A stretch of DNA of 24,317 nt from Phoronis ovalis (lineage: Eukaryota > Phoronida > Phoronidae): the NCBI GenBank assembly GCA_028565635.1, contig JAOXYB010067833.1, forward strand, positions 1-24,317, read 5' to 3'. The notes under the pieces were generated by a model. The model saw only the letters and a program-made list of their open reading frames with translations, had not been told where the DNA came from and made no database searches. Every line of letters starts with the position of its first letter. Position 1 is the first letter of the stretch. Below are positions 1-22,196 of this stretch, one piece after another. The position numbers and the translations under genes were made by a program.

Positions 1-10400
<10,400 letters not shown>

Positions 10401-11103
10401 TTGGTACAGTCACAGTAATGCTATTGAATACAACGAAAGAGCTAACCAATATACACACGAGATCACGATCTCAGAAACAAAACTTCGCCATTCCAAAATT
10501 AAAAATAATCGGTCCTGTACGAAGTCTAACCAGCGATAAACTTGAATGTTGTATCTCGAAATCGTTAATTTGAACCTACGTAAAGCAGAAAAAGATATTT
10601 TCTAATTTAATTCGCTGTAGTGTTTCAAAGGTGTTCAACAGTATACGATCACTTATCTACACAAAAACGTTAATACAGTATGCAAAACTTTCATGCAGTC
10701 TGCAATAGACCGATGAAGGAAGGGCGCGTGCGTCTATTTTGGCCAATCATACTGCTGGTTACAAATTGTTGAACGTTTGAAAACTTTGATCCCTATAAAA
10801 TGTGTTTTTACATATTTCACATTTAAAAAAGATAAAATCATAAGTAGTATTATGAAAAAGTAATTTGTTTACATTAACAAATATTATGTCATTATACTAT
10901 TTTTTTTTTAAATATGATTTATTCGAATACGTTGTTCTTCGGGAATAATTTGCCCGCTAGAAACAAATTTGAGGTGGTGACAGTTTTTAAAAGTTGACCA
11001 AAAAAAGGTAAAGCTACGTTGTGAACCCAGTTTTATCCGTATGCTTAGCATAACTAACTTTGTTCCAAACTTTTACATAATAATCTGTATTAATTTCAGC
11101 ACG
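10401..11103. promoter_or_regulatory. Divergent promoter region and 5' leaders of Miro and the WD40 gene
   Basis: This gap separates the Miro start codon (minus) from a strong splice donor, CACG|GTAAGT, ending a probable 5' non-coding exon at 11103 (plus). A good NF-Y-type box, GGCCAATCA, lies at 10741-10749, next to a CpG cluster GGGCGCGTGCG near 10722-10732. CpGs are more frequent here than in the flanking introns. No TATA box stands out. Transcription start sites cannot be placed from sequence alone. Confidence 0.5.
10471..10491 (-). other. Short upstream ORF in the Miro leader
   Basis: If the leader reaches this far, the ATG at 10491 opens a six-codon frame (MAKFCF) ending in TGA. It lies about 70 bases before the Miro start and is terminated before it. 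The 14-base palindrome GAGATC-AC-GATCTC at 10459-10472 overlaps its stop codon. Confidence 0.35.
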
Positions 11104-14100
11104 GTAAGTAAGGCGCTTGGTTTTTATAAGCACTGTAGCATGCATTTTGCAGAATTTGCAGCTGACACTCAGTAGTCCGGCAGTGATGCCCTGCCGTTTT
11201 CACACCAACTGGCCTTGACCCTGGTAGTGGGAACTAGCCGGTGAACTAGCTTAGTCCACTGTTTTAACCCGTTGTGTTTTGGGCATAATAAAATCGGGAG
11301 CATTAGTGGTTTGGAATTATTTGTAATGTCGTGAAGTTGCCGGATTCATGATCTGATTTCATAACCCCGGAATTTGGACCCTTATACTTTATATTATCAA
11401 AAAACAGCTATATTATAGCTGTTTTTTGATAATTTTGTTTTTATATCATGCAGTAATAGCCTAACTAATTGAGTTTAGATATTTTCCACTTTTTCTATAA
11501 TACTATATGCAACATGGTGGTGATGTAAATGAATATGTCTGTTAAAACAATGAATCTTAAATTTATAAATCTTTATAACATATTTTTTTAATTGATACTG
11601 ATAGTGTGACTGTAGAAACTAATCAAAAGCTAGTTCGTCATGATATTTTGATCAGTTCGATGGTGTATTTTTCTAATATTCATTCATGTTAATTGTTATA
11701 TTAATCTTCTGTGATAATTATTTTTTCAGTGCATATTACTTTAAATGTTAGAGTATAATTACATTTTTTTTTTAATTTGTGGATATTATTAAAGACATTA
11801 GCCCCACTCCCTCTGAGGAAAAGTTTTCCAAACATAAGATTACCATGTTCAGGATTTGAAAGTTGATTTATTTAGTATACATACTCTGGTCAATTGTCTG
11901 ATTAGAACATGGATTGAAAGCATTGACTAGGGGCTAACTGCTAAATCTATAACTTTGTTATAGATGTTAGAGAACCCCATCCTTCTGAATGTTTAATTTG
12001 CTCCTCAATGTCTGTGCTGGGTAATCCACTTCTGAGTGATGTAATTATCATTCATTAATAGTATAAAAATAAAACAATAATTTTCGTGTTGTTCTTATGG
12101 AGGAAGTACCTGATTGTTGGGTAATGTATATGTTTGACCTTATTTGACCATTATGAAATGAAGACAAATTGTTTTCCTACACCTTAGCAGTATTAAATTA
12201 ATGATTTCAGGTTAATGTTATTGTGCTGATATTTTACTTTCATGTTTACTTTGTTGTCCAATTTGTCAAATATTACTGATGCATCTGCTTTGATACAGCT
12301 TACTATAGATAGGCGAACACACAGAGCAAGAATTGAATAGTTTTCTAATTAAAATCTAATTTGCCCTGGTCCGCCTATATAGTAGCATAGGTTTTACCAA
12401 AAGTACAAACTAGCGTGTATTTTAAGTTTATTTATACCCTAAAGCCTAAACTCCTGTTGTAGTGAAGTGTTTGCTGATGTTTACATATAGTATTTTATTT
12501 GCACATGTAGTAGCTGCCAAACTGCCTGTCAAGTCTCCCAGAGGGATATGGAAGGCACAGACATAGGCATCTGTCAAGTCCCCTGAAATATGTAGCCTGT
12601 GCACTTGACTAGTGGGTGAGGGTGTTTTTAGAACTTTATCCCATTAGTCCTAATCTGCCAACTTGACAGGGTGTTTACACACTGCATTCAATTTGTTAAC
12701 TGCATTGTTTATATATAAACCAAATATGAATGTTGTTGGTATACTCTTAGTAATATCTAGATTGTGCAAGGTACTACTGTTAGTTTCCCTATTAAAATGT
12801 AAAATGATATTTACTAATATTATTCTTTGACATTTTACTTTTGTTATTTGTATTGTATGCATTTTGTTGGTTCTAGTATATGAAATTTAATGCATATTAA
12901 ATGATGTTTTGTTTCCTATTGTTGTCAGATATAATTCATCATTATACTATGCTCTGTCTATAGGATTTTTATTTGTCTCTTAAATTATAGGTCAGTTGCC
13001 TTTTAGAACAACAAAATCATAAATCTAGTGTTTAGTAAAATGAACCTGTTCATTGGCAAAATACATTCTTGTGTAATGTAGATTTTAGAAAATTTGTTAA
13101 CAGACTTTTATTGCATATTATTCAGATTATTTTATATTAAAATTGTTTATGCAACAGCATGTAAGTGTGTTTTCTTGTTTTGAATTATTCTATATTAATT
13201 ATAACTATTTAATTATACTATGTTCCAGACAATTAAAGATAATCTTCCAAAGTACAACTAATACTTTTCAATGACAAATTAGAAGTCAGCTATAAGTAAA
13301 TTACTCCGCTCATTAATAATTCATTGTGTTTGATTTCTCCTTGGTAATGGAGCTGTTTCTAGTTAATTAGTATATTTTGAATATGCACACAGCTTTTCTT
13401 ACATCATAAGTCCCTGCATAACATGCATCTTATCTATAATATGTGGAGGTAATAACTTTATGAACTGTCATAAAAATATTCTTTTTATTGTCATACAGCA
13501 TAAAAATGACAAAAACTTGGATATATCTAATTTTTAGAAAATATGGTTTTTGTGATTTTTATGCTGATAAACGTATAGTGACTACATAAAATTGTCATCA
13601 AATAAAATATATGAGGAAATGTTATTAAATGAATATGTAAAAACAACATATATGTAAAGGCAGGAAGTTCTGGTTATGTACAGTAGTTGGCATTGAACCC
13701 CCTGGCATTTCATTATAATACTAGTGCTTTGAGTAACTAATAAACTTAATTATATTCTTAATTGCATGTGCTTTTAGTTAGGAATTCAGTTATAAGTTTA
13801 ATTATTTATGATAATATTCTCTTGATTATGACATTTTAAATTTGTAATTGCATTTCTTGTCAATTCTCTACCTTAATTCGTACATACCTTAATTAGAAGA
13901 CTGCTGAAATGCTTCTCCGTTACTGTTAATAAAATTGTGTATTTAATAAAGGAGCATGTTTATATCCAGTACTTTGTTTGTTCAGATAGAAGCAGTGCAA
14001 TTATTATAAATTCAAAAACTACTATACCTGTAAACTAATGCTTTACAATTTTTACTACATAATGCAAAAACCATAAAGCATGATTTACACCCCGAAATGA

Positions 14101-15090
14101 TTTGAACTGGCAAATCAGGACATTTATTTAGGAACTGTTGAGCAACCAGTATAAATTATGGGCTAGCCAAATTTGAAACCTTATTTGTTTGCCATAGCCC
14201 AACAGGGTCCTTACATGGGATTAGTAGGAAGGCAGATTTTTCTTAATCAAAATGTTTGAATGTATATGTGCATACCCTGTTAGTTTGAGCTGCATGAAGC
14301 ATTTCGAGAAGGTATACAGAGTAGGGTTCTTTTTCGAATTGATCAGGCTGTGTCAAACAAACTTATTTTTAACTTTTGCCTTATTCAGCAACTCTATAGG
14401 AGACTTCTGAATTAGAAATAGGCTGAACTTCAAAGTTGTGCTATTGAAGTAGTTAATGGGTGTAGGAAGAACAGCTTTGTGAGGAGCTGTCAATATCAAT
14501 AGAAGTATTGATCTGAGCTATTCATCAGGGATATTATTTAACTAATAGTGCATTACAGTGATATCCTTTACATTATACCTTTATAAAATACTACTTAGTA
14601 TTTTTTAACTGAATTTATAGACTTGCTGTTAGTCACATTGTTTGAAGATGGACCTGATTTGTCAATGTTATTATAAAAGTTCAATGTCTGAAGTTATAGT
14701 TTTAAGTTCTTACTATGTTGAACAAAATTGAAATTGATTTATAATTTGTAAGAAAATGATATGGTTTTGCCTAACAGCAACTGAAGATGTAATTAATTAA
14801 GCATTTCTTTTGTATATTTTGCTATTAAATATGTTTACCATACAGCAATGCAAATTTATATTAAACTGTAATGCATTTAGCGGCATTGTTTTTTTTATTG
14901 ACATAAATTTTATATTTAAAATGCAACGTATGTAGAAAGGCTAAGTTGTCACTGTGTAAGGCATCAATTTTACCACATGTTGTTTAGCTGATATTTTAAT
15001 TTTACTAATGTTTTATTGCATACAGTTAAACACCTACATAGCTCATGCAAATTTAATACCATAATTATAAAATGCTATCCCTTATTTTAG
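11104..15090 (+). other. Probable first intron of the WD40 gene
   Basis: About 4 kb of AT-rich DNA between the donor GTAAGT at 11104 and the acceptor TTTTAG ending at 15090. The donor-acceptor pairing is inferred; a transcription start closer to 15091 is also possible. The stretch holds a GC-richer block at about 11160-11290, the palindrome at 11393-11433, and two copies of CTGTCAAGTC with CCC nearby (about 12525 and 12571). No other gene was recognised on either strand. Confidence 0.5.
11393..11433. repeat. Perfect palindrome, 20-bp arms with 1-bp spacer
   Basis: The arms at 11393-11412 and 11414-11433 are exact reverse complements around a single T, and the pairing stops abruptly on both sides. 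The core of each arm is AACAGCTATA or its complement TATAGCTGTT. It would form a very stable hairpin in RNA or a cruciform in DNA. It lies about 290 bases into the presumed first WD40 intron. Confidence 0.95.
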
Positions 15091-15092
15091 GC

Positions 15093-15101
15093 ATGAGGTG
15101 A
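15093..15101 (+). other. Two-codon upstream ORF before the WD40 start
   Basis: The exon that begins at 15091 contains ATG AGG TGA, a minimal frame encoding Met-Arg-stop. It ends seven bases before the WD40 start codon at 15109. It is present in every transcript that uses this acceptor, so it could reduce translation of the main frame. Confidence 0.7.
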
Positions 15102-15108
15102 AACAATT

Positions 15109-18100
15109 ATGGCAAGACGAAGATTGGAAGCAGCCTTATTGGCAGGAAAAGATATTGCATCTTGTAAGTAAGCTTCTTTCAAGTCTACTAATTTCTTTAT
15201 TCATTTTTATTTTAAACATAGCAAGCTCTTGTCAACCTAATGCTGCTCTACAGTTGGTGTTGAATATTTATAAAGTACACAATCATTAGATATAAGGCGA
15301 GATTGGTTTTAAATCTTGTAATACAGAGACATACATTAAAGAATCAAATACAACTTGTGGTATTTCTTTTATCAGACTAGTATGGAACTAAACATTGATT
15401 ATTACTTTTTCTTATGCATGCTTATGTGGCCATATATAAAACATAATAGTCCTGTGCTATGAATGGAATATTTTTTGGTAATAAATTGATATCACATCTC
15501 AGGTAGATTGATAACCTTATTATATTTCATTTGAATAACTTGAGACATTTAATAAACATGCTTACTTTATCATGTGTGCATGAAGTATAATGCAGTTGAT
15601 TTTTATTACATGGTATGGCACACCCGGACTCTACTTCATCATTAACAACCCGACTCACTGGGTATTGTAGGCAGTAGCTTACTACAGTGTATTCCCTGTA
15701 GTTAGTAAAATGGATCAGAATTGTTTTACAAGTCTTACTTTTAATCCCAGGTTTTAATCCTAGGATTTCTTAAGATTGTTACTCAATAGGTGTTTTCAAA
15801 TAAATGTCCAATTGCTTTTGATTATTTAGATTTACACAGTTGTGTATAATATTTATAATGCTTTCAATGAAGTTTTGATGCAATTTAAAGTGGTTTCAAA
15901 TGTATTGTAATACCACCGATACTTGTATTACATTGATGGTAACAGATATTTCAATTATGAAGCCACAAGATTTTATGAATTTTGATTTTTAAAAAAGTAA
16001 CCTTGAACATTTCCGTGTGTTTGTAATACATGGTATTTTATTTTATTATTTTCTTTTTGGAGATATTTTGTTTACATTTTTAAAATGATTTTTTTATGTT
16101 TTAGAAATGGATACTGAAATTATGCAAAAGTTAAAAACATCCTCCTAAAAAGATATGAATTTCCACTTTCATAGATTGGCAGAGTATCAGAGTTAATTAT
16201 ATGCATTATTTATGTTTTATTTGTAGTGGATGGCTTTAAAACATGTGAAGAAATTAGAAAGGTTCCGTTTGACAAATCCCGAGATGGCATATTTTGCTTG
16301 CAGTTCTCAATGGATGGTGAGACCCTAGCTGTGGGGCATGGCAATGGTGGAGTGGTGGTATGTTTTTTATTCCTTCATGCATAAATTATTTTGTTTGCTC
16401 GAAATATGTTATGGTACAATTAAACATCAAGACTGGGTGTAAACAAGGGTATAAATGATAAATTCTCAAAAGGGTTGAAAAATGATGAAAAAAGGAATAG
16501 AATATCATGTAAGACATATCATCTTACTTTTAGTGTTATAAAATTTCTTTAAAAAGTTCTTTATATCAAAATAAAAATAAATATTAATAATGGAGTAGAT
16601 GTATGCTTATATATTTATAGTGTTTCAAGAAATGTTTAGTACTGTATTTCCCTTATTATAAACTATTATTAAAATAACTCCATAATTCATAGTTGATCAT
16701 TGATTGCAAAAACACTGACGTTTTGTTGAAATCCAGTTGTCTAACACCATTTCATTAATTTTGGTAATAATAGTCATATTTTTTGTATATTATAGGTGAT
16801 GAACCCTAAAACTGGGGATATCATCGGTGAGCCCAAAAAATCTCGGTATGGTGCTTATCCAACCTTATGTATGAAATGGCATCCACAACATAGAAACATA
16901 TTTTTCACTGGAGATGCGGAAGGAAATTTATTTTCCTGCAATATTGAAGATATGACAAGTACAAAAATAGGAAATGGTTGGTAATTTTCACATCGATTAT
17001 TCCACTGTAATTTAAAATATGCTTATTTGTAATTGTAATTGACAAATATTATGTTTGCGCTTAACAAGTACAAATTATATGTGTTTGGGGTTGTAGTATG
17101 GATAGCGTAACAAAAGCTATACTTTAGAAGCAAAATCAATAGAAATATATATGGGCATGAGTACTGAGAATGATTGATTGTGTAATGAAATTTTGTGATT
17201 TTCTATAAATTTTGGCATATGCTTATGAATTAGTTATTTTAATACAGTTATACCTTCATAAGAAAATGATGCCAGTCTGGGGTCATTTCTTGAGACACTT
17301 TTCAGAAATGAGTTCTCAAATTGCCTACTTTAAATGAATCCTATATTTGAATGCAAAGAATTTCCTGCCATAGTGCATTGCGCATATCGTAATGTTATCT
17401 GCTGTGTGGAGAAAAATTGACAAGAGGTATTTAAATGTCTATACTATAAATTACCTGGATATTTATGTCTTCCGGCATGCAATATATATTATACTCGACC
17501 AATATTTACATAAAATTATATTTTTACTGACAGAACAAAAAAGTGTTAAAGAAGAGCCTGATATGACAGGTATAAAGAAATTTACATTTCACTGCATAAT
17601 GTTGTAACTTCATAAAAAGTGGATATGGGCATGTCTTTACACTTAAAATGACTTTCATTGCACTTTCTTCAAATACGCTATTAGTTTTTACTTTGTACAG
17701 GTAGTTTTAGTACAAGGTAGGATTGAAAAATTATTACGAACTGTGCATATTGGTTTGTTTAAAAAACGAAGCAAGTAGAATATAATGTAACAATAACTGT
17801 TTTGTTCTAAAAGTTAATAGCGTAATAAATCTTGATAAATGCATTCAGATGATCTAGTTACGGTAATATACAGTAATACAATAAGACTTTTTAAAATGCA
17901 GTTTCACCGTTAAGCAGACGTGTGTGTCATTGCAGTATTCATTCAATGTAGAAATTGCGTTGTTTTGTTACATCTAAATAGTTAATAATTGTTTTGACTG
18001 GTGATGACAAAGAAAATGAAATGGGATGCGGGTGCATGTTGACTTTACTTACACTGTACATCATATTCACTGTTTCCACTTTACTGCATGTTCTCACCAT

Positions 18101-20444
18101 GCTCTTTGGAATTTATTCAGTCATTCAGTCTTCTACAGATTAAATGTTTTCTTTTACCAAATTTATATTATGATATCACTGTGTAATTGGTTGGCAAATA
18201 AAATTTAAACACATTATCTGATCGTGATGGTGAAGGGTTAATATATTTGTGTACTTAATAGATATTTTTAAAGAGTCCCTTCAATTCAGTTTATTTAAAT
18301 AAAAACTGACATGCCATTCAAGCCCGACGTATAATAACAGTATTGCAGCATTAAATATATCTGTCAATTTGACGATTGATATTTTATTTGTTTTTATTAT
18401 TACCTTATTTGTTTTTATGACCTAAGTAGTATAGATATAAATTCTATTTCTTTAATTATCGCTAGTTATTAAAGTGATATTATTTTTAGAAAGAAACAAT
18501 CATATTACCTGTATGGACTTCAGTGCTGATGGATACTACTTTGCTACTGCTGGAAAAGATCTCACTGTTAGAATATACGACACAAAAACACAAGAGGTAT
18601 TTAGATGAAAGCTTTGGTATACTTTTAAACTTTTAGATGGAAAAATGATAGTTTGGTATAAAATCTGTGCGCTGACATGATAAATATTAAAAAAAATTGT
18701 TATGAAGGTAATTTGTTGCATGAATTAGATATGGATTCAGCATTTTGATAGCAAACAGAATGTGCTTTGCCAGGACAAGGAGACACTCGGAACACCATAT
18801 TGCCTACTGGATGTTCCAGCTCTTTGTGGATTTAATATGGCAAAATTTATTCTATTGCTACATGTTATCATTTCACAATAATGGCAGAGTCTCTAAAAGT
18901 CTTCCAATGGACTTTCTTTCAGACAAAACCATAAAAAAAACATTTCTTGCTATTTATTTTTCTACAGCTCGTAAAAGAATACGAAGGTTATCATTCCAAT
19001 GCTGCATCAAACGGTGATGATGATTCATATGACTCTGGTACGAGTAAAGTCAAAAGAAACCCAGCTGTGTTAGATGACAACATGGACTGTGGTCCCCACG
19101 GTGCTCGTGTCTTTGCCTTAAAATGGCATCCTGAGCTAGACAATATATTTATAACCGCTGGATGGGATAATCACTTGAAGGTACAGTTAATAAAATAAAC
19201 ATATCAATTTTTCCTTACAGTGTTTGTCCAATCATATCTTGATTAAGTTAATGGGATAATAATAAAGGGAAGATACGTAATTAAGATAAAAGATGTGGTC
19301 ACGTCTTTATATTCAAGTGATGGGTACCTTGATGGTGTATCCAACACTAGTACTTCAGCATTTCTACTAGTATGTAAGTCACACCCCTGACTTTGTTTGT
19401 TACAGATTTGGGATGTCAGATCTAACGTAGGTGTTCGTCGAACAATCCATGGTCCTCACATATGTGGTGATGCACTGGATGTACGGGTTAGTGTATTGTG
19501 TTCATACCTTAAAGATGCAGAGGATTGCAACTCATATTATATTTATCAATATTGCAGAGAATCATATATTAATTGATACATTATCATGATTGATTTATGC
19601 TGATGTTTATTCTTATGTACTGGTTGGCACCGCCTTGCTCTGTTGTACAGTGGTTAAGCGCTGTGGACTACTTATAAGCAAAATGGTTGCATACAAATTA
19701 AATATAAAACAAGACTAAGACTTTTGGAACTTAGATTGAAGCAGGTAAGGCACAGAGGCAATCTGTGTCAAAATATAAGGGTGGTTTAAAAATTCACAAG
19801 AGTGCTCATGTTCTGAAGGTCTACTTAACTTAATAGGTTTTATTTGTAGGATTACACCATATTAACTGGATCATGGAATGGTCTACATTCCCTTCAAATG
19901 TGGGATTACACAGAAGGTACCTTGATTAAGGAAGTACCATTTCCTGCTGGTGCGAATGGACCATTTCTTTACTGTGCACAGTTTGCTGATAATAACTGTG
20001 TGTTAGCAGGTGGAAGTGGTACCAACAGTGTAGCTGCAATCAACACAGAAACTGACGAGGTATGTTGTGCAAATGTGTGTTGTTTAATATTATATGTTAT
20101 TTGTTTTGTTGCATGGATTAACGATCATAGACACTCTTTCTGACATAGAGTAGGATAAGCCTCATGCTGGCACTTGGAGAGTTGATGCCTTTTATCTGGG
20201 GTAAAAGTTAAATTTCTACCATTTAGGTATTTACCGGCATGCAGATGGTTTCACATGAAAAACTACACAATACACTTTTTCTGCCATTTATTATGCAGAA
20301 CATTCAAACTTATATTTAAATTTTCAGTGTCTCGGCGAAGTCAAAATGGAGAAAGTTGTTCAAGCTATGGATAGCACAGCAGGAGGTAGACTGTTTGCAG
20401 TTGGAGGTACAGACAACTATCTCAAAATTGGAAGGCTCATCTAA
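15109..20444 (+). CDS. WD40-repeat beta-propeller protein, function unknown
   Basis: Nine coding exons: 15109-15163, 16227-16357, 16796-16976, 17534-17569, 18490-18596, 18968-19180, 19406-19486, 19850-20059 and 20328-20444. They join in frame to 376 residues, from MARRRLEAALL to KIGRLI-stop. Seven WD-like repeats are visible, at about residues 38-66, 77-112, 139-167, 211-248, 262-291, 304-333 and 346-374. Hallmarks include KWHP twice, TAGKDLTVRIYD, AGWDNHLKIWDVRS and TGSWNGLHSLQMWD. A single seven-bladed propeller would fill nearly the whole protein. An acidic, serine-rich insertion (about residues 180-207) between the third and fourth repeats is likely a disordered loop. There is no signal peptide, membrane segment or catalytic motif. 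The motif GPHICGDALDV is, as I recall, typical of an uncharacterised WD40 family found in protists and invertebrates. A scaffold role is inferred. The third coding exon uses GTTGGT as donor. Confidence 0.9.
15164..16226 (+). other. WD40 gene intron after the first coding exon
   Basis: AT-rich intron of about 1.06 kb from donor GTAAGTAAG to acceptor TTGTAG. A weak inverted repeat (CTTACTACAG / CTGTAGTTAGTAA) lies near 15670-15710. No gene or recognisable repeat family was seen. Confidence 0.75.
17534..17569 (+). other. 36-base micro-exon of the WD40 gene
   Basis: A short in-frame exon (CAG acceptor, G|GTATAA donor) adds 12 residues, about 123-134 and charged, between WD repeats 2 and 3. The flanking exons end and start in the same phase, so it could be skipped without a frameshift (phase 1 on both sides). 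Skipping would shorten an inter-blade loop. The introns on either side, 16977-17533 and 17570-18489, are AT-rich and hold nothing recognised. Confidence 0.8.
19621..19720 (+). mobile_element. Decayed tRNA-derived SINE head in a WD40 intron
   Basis: The stretch GTACAGTGGTTAAGCGCTGT (about 19645-19664) followed by GGACTACT resembles the D-arm and A-box region of a tRNA. GGTTGCATACAAA at 19685-19697 sits where a B-box (GGTTCGA-CC) would be expected, though it is degraded. No acceptor stem can be closed, so this is not a functional tRNA gene. An A-rich stretch follows. It lies in the intron 19487-19849, in sense orientation. Confidence 0.5.
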
Positions 20445-20473
20445 AGTGTCTTATAGTATTACCAGTATTTATA

Positions 20474-20479
20474 AATAAA
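20474..20479 (+). terminator. Proximal poly(A) signal of the WD40 gene
   Basis: AATAAA lies 30 bases after the stop codon. It would give a very short 3' UTR. The downstream sequence lacks a strong GT-rich element, so the site may be weak compared with the one at 21295. Confidence 0.5.
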
Positions 20480-20557
20480 AGAAAAAACAATCAAAGGCAC
20501 TGTAACTATACATTATATGCAAACATGAGGCAACTCGTTCAAATTTGGTGACAAAAA

Positions 20558-21797
20558 TCTAGTTTTCCATAACAAGCATACTATGCTTCATAAGGGCTAG
20601 TAGGTTAATTGAGGTCTTTTTCAGCATCTAATTTTCTGTACAAGAATGTTCTCATGTCAAAGACACCTCTTTACACTGGGTCTGCTGTTAGTGTTTGATA
20701 GAATATAAAAAAATGCTGGTTTGCAGTCTTCAACTATAAAATGTTGGATCAGTCCACTATTTTTGTGAAAATATTTGTGATCAGTTCATGTTGTTAGATG
20801 GGAACAGTTTCAGACAATGTGGTCGAAACTTAATTTTCTTTCAATGTTTTTTATTAATGTTGTTATACAAAAACATTCAGTTTCCCCACCTATATAATTA
20901 TATATATCCAGTTGTGCAGTTATTAGTTAAGAATGGGATGATGTTAGTAAAGTTCTTTCCTATTACTTTGCCACTCAAAAAATATGAAGATTGGCATTTT
21001 TGCATAGCACAACATGCCAAAATTTCAAAAGTACATGACGAAGTAGAGAATGGTCTGATGAGCGTCTTGGTGTTTCTCGTATATTCATTGTGTACTTTTA
21101 CCATGTTGAGCACCAGCGGGATGTACTAAAATAACTTTTCTAAAAAAAGTAAGTGAAAAAGATTCAAATTTTAAGATTTGGTTTGCTCTTGCCGAATTGA
21201 GATGCGTCAAACATTTGAAGCAATAAACCACATGGAAAAGAACAATGGAAGTGTCGTTTATCTAATTTTAATTTGTGCTAATTAAGTTTAGAATAATAAA
21301 GTTTTGTGTGGCTTGTACATTTGTAAAAAGTTTTCAGCAGGTTGCATTAATGTGATTGAGATGTAGTGATCGATACATTTGCATGTGTACAGCATTATTT
21401 TTGTTTAACATACAGTACAGTTTGTATTTTAACAATAAGCTGTAGTATTTTGTGTCTTTGTTTCCATATTTTAAATTGTGTTGAATGATATTGATCTATG
21501 CATGTTTGTGATATGTCTTATGTGATTTACTGTTATATCTAAAGTCTAGTTTTCCACATAATTATGCTTTATGGGAATAGTAGGTTAGATCTAATCTTCT
21601 GTATGAGAATGTTCTCATGTCCACCTGTTTGCACTGGGTATGCTATCAGTGTTTGATAGAATATTAAAAAATACCTTGCAATCCCCAACAATAAATCTTT
21701 AATCCGTCCACCATTTTTGTGAAAACATTTAATTGTTATCAGTTCTTGCTGTCAGTTGGGAACAGTTAGAGACAATATGATCAAAACTTTATTGTAT
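20558..21797. repeat. Diverged direct duplication downstream of the WD40 stop codon
   Basis: A segment of about 250-280 bases occurs at about 20558-20836 and again at about 21545-21797. Shared landmarks in the same order are TCTAGTTTTCCA, GAATGTTCTCATGTC, CACTGGGT, AGTGTTTGATAGAATAT, TTTTTGTGAAAA, TATCAGTTC/GATCAGTTC and GGGAACAGTT. The copies differ by many substitutions and small indels, so the event is old or both are copies of a repeat family. Confidence 0.88.
21295..21300 (+). terminator. Distal poly(A) signal candidate of the WD40 gene
   Basis: AATAAA is followed directly by GTTTTGTGTGGCTTGTACA, a good GT-rich downstream element. Use of this site would give an approximately 0.87-kb 3' UTR that contains the first copy of the duplicated segment. 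Confidence 0.5.
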
Positions 21798-22143
21798 CTA
21801 TGCATCTTTGTGATATGTTTGTTATGGTGAAAAAATGTTTTATGTTATCAACTTTTAAGCCGTGTAAAGATAAAATTATGAGCTTCTAAAAAGCTGCCAG
21901 TTTGCTCATTTATCTTATTCTTCCTTTCTGCAATGTTACAGGCAAAATTAGTTTAATGTTACTGAACTATGTTTAGTTTGTGATATTATTTTACTTCCTG
22001 ATATTTATAGTCTTTTATAGAACTTAATGAGGAGCAATTTTTTTTGTATAGATTTCTCTGTTAATTTGCTCCAGGCAGCTAGTTTTCCAATAATATCATA
22101 GTGTCAAATACTATCTATTCAAGCTGCAGTTGTATTAACAGGT

Positions 22144-22196
22144 AAAATCACAGCTGCTATTAAAATGAGTGATAAGGTTGCAGTAACTGTGATTTT
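22144..22196. repeat. Inverted repeat / hairpin
   Basis: AAAATCACAG at 22144-22153 pairs exactly with CTGTGATTTT at 22187-22196, and inner CTGC/GCAG tracts can extend the stem after a small bulge. The loop is about 33 bases with the arms alone. No RNA family was recognised. Confidence 0.6.

Noticed and set aside
12650-12862. 70-codon minus-strand open frame in the long first intron
   Set aside because: AT-rich translation without motifs or neighbouring exons.
16977-16980. Use of the downstream GTAATT donor for WD40 exon 3
   Set aside because: The four extra bases shift the frame and create a stop at the junction with the next exon, so the GTTGGT donor was chosen.
18745-19017. 90-codon open frame overlapping a WD40 exon
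   Set aside because: It reads intron and then the wrong frame of exon 18968-19180. The WD40 frame is supported by repeats and splice phases.
19621-19700. Functional tRNA gene
   Set aside because: The acceptor stem and T-arm cannot be formed and the B-box is degraded; a SINE remnant explains it better.
20788-21129. 113-codon open frame after the WD40 gene
   Set aside because: It overlaps one copy of the diverged duplication, the matching frame is not kept in the second copy, and the protein has low-complexity hydrophobic content with no motif.
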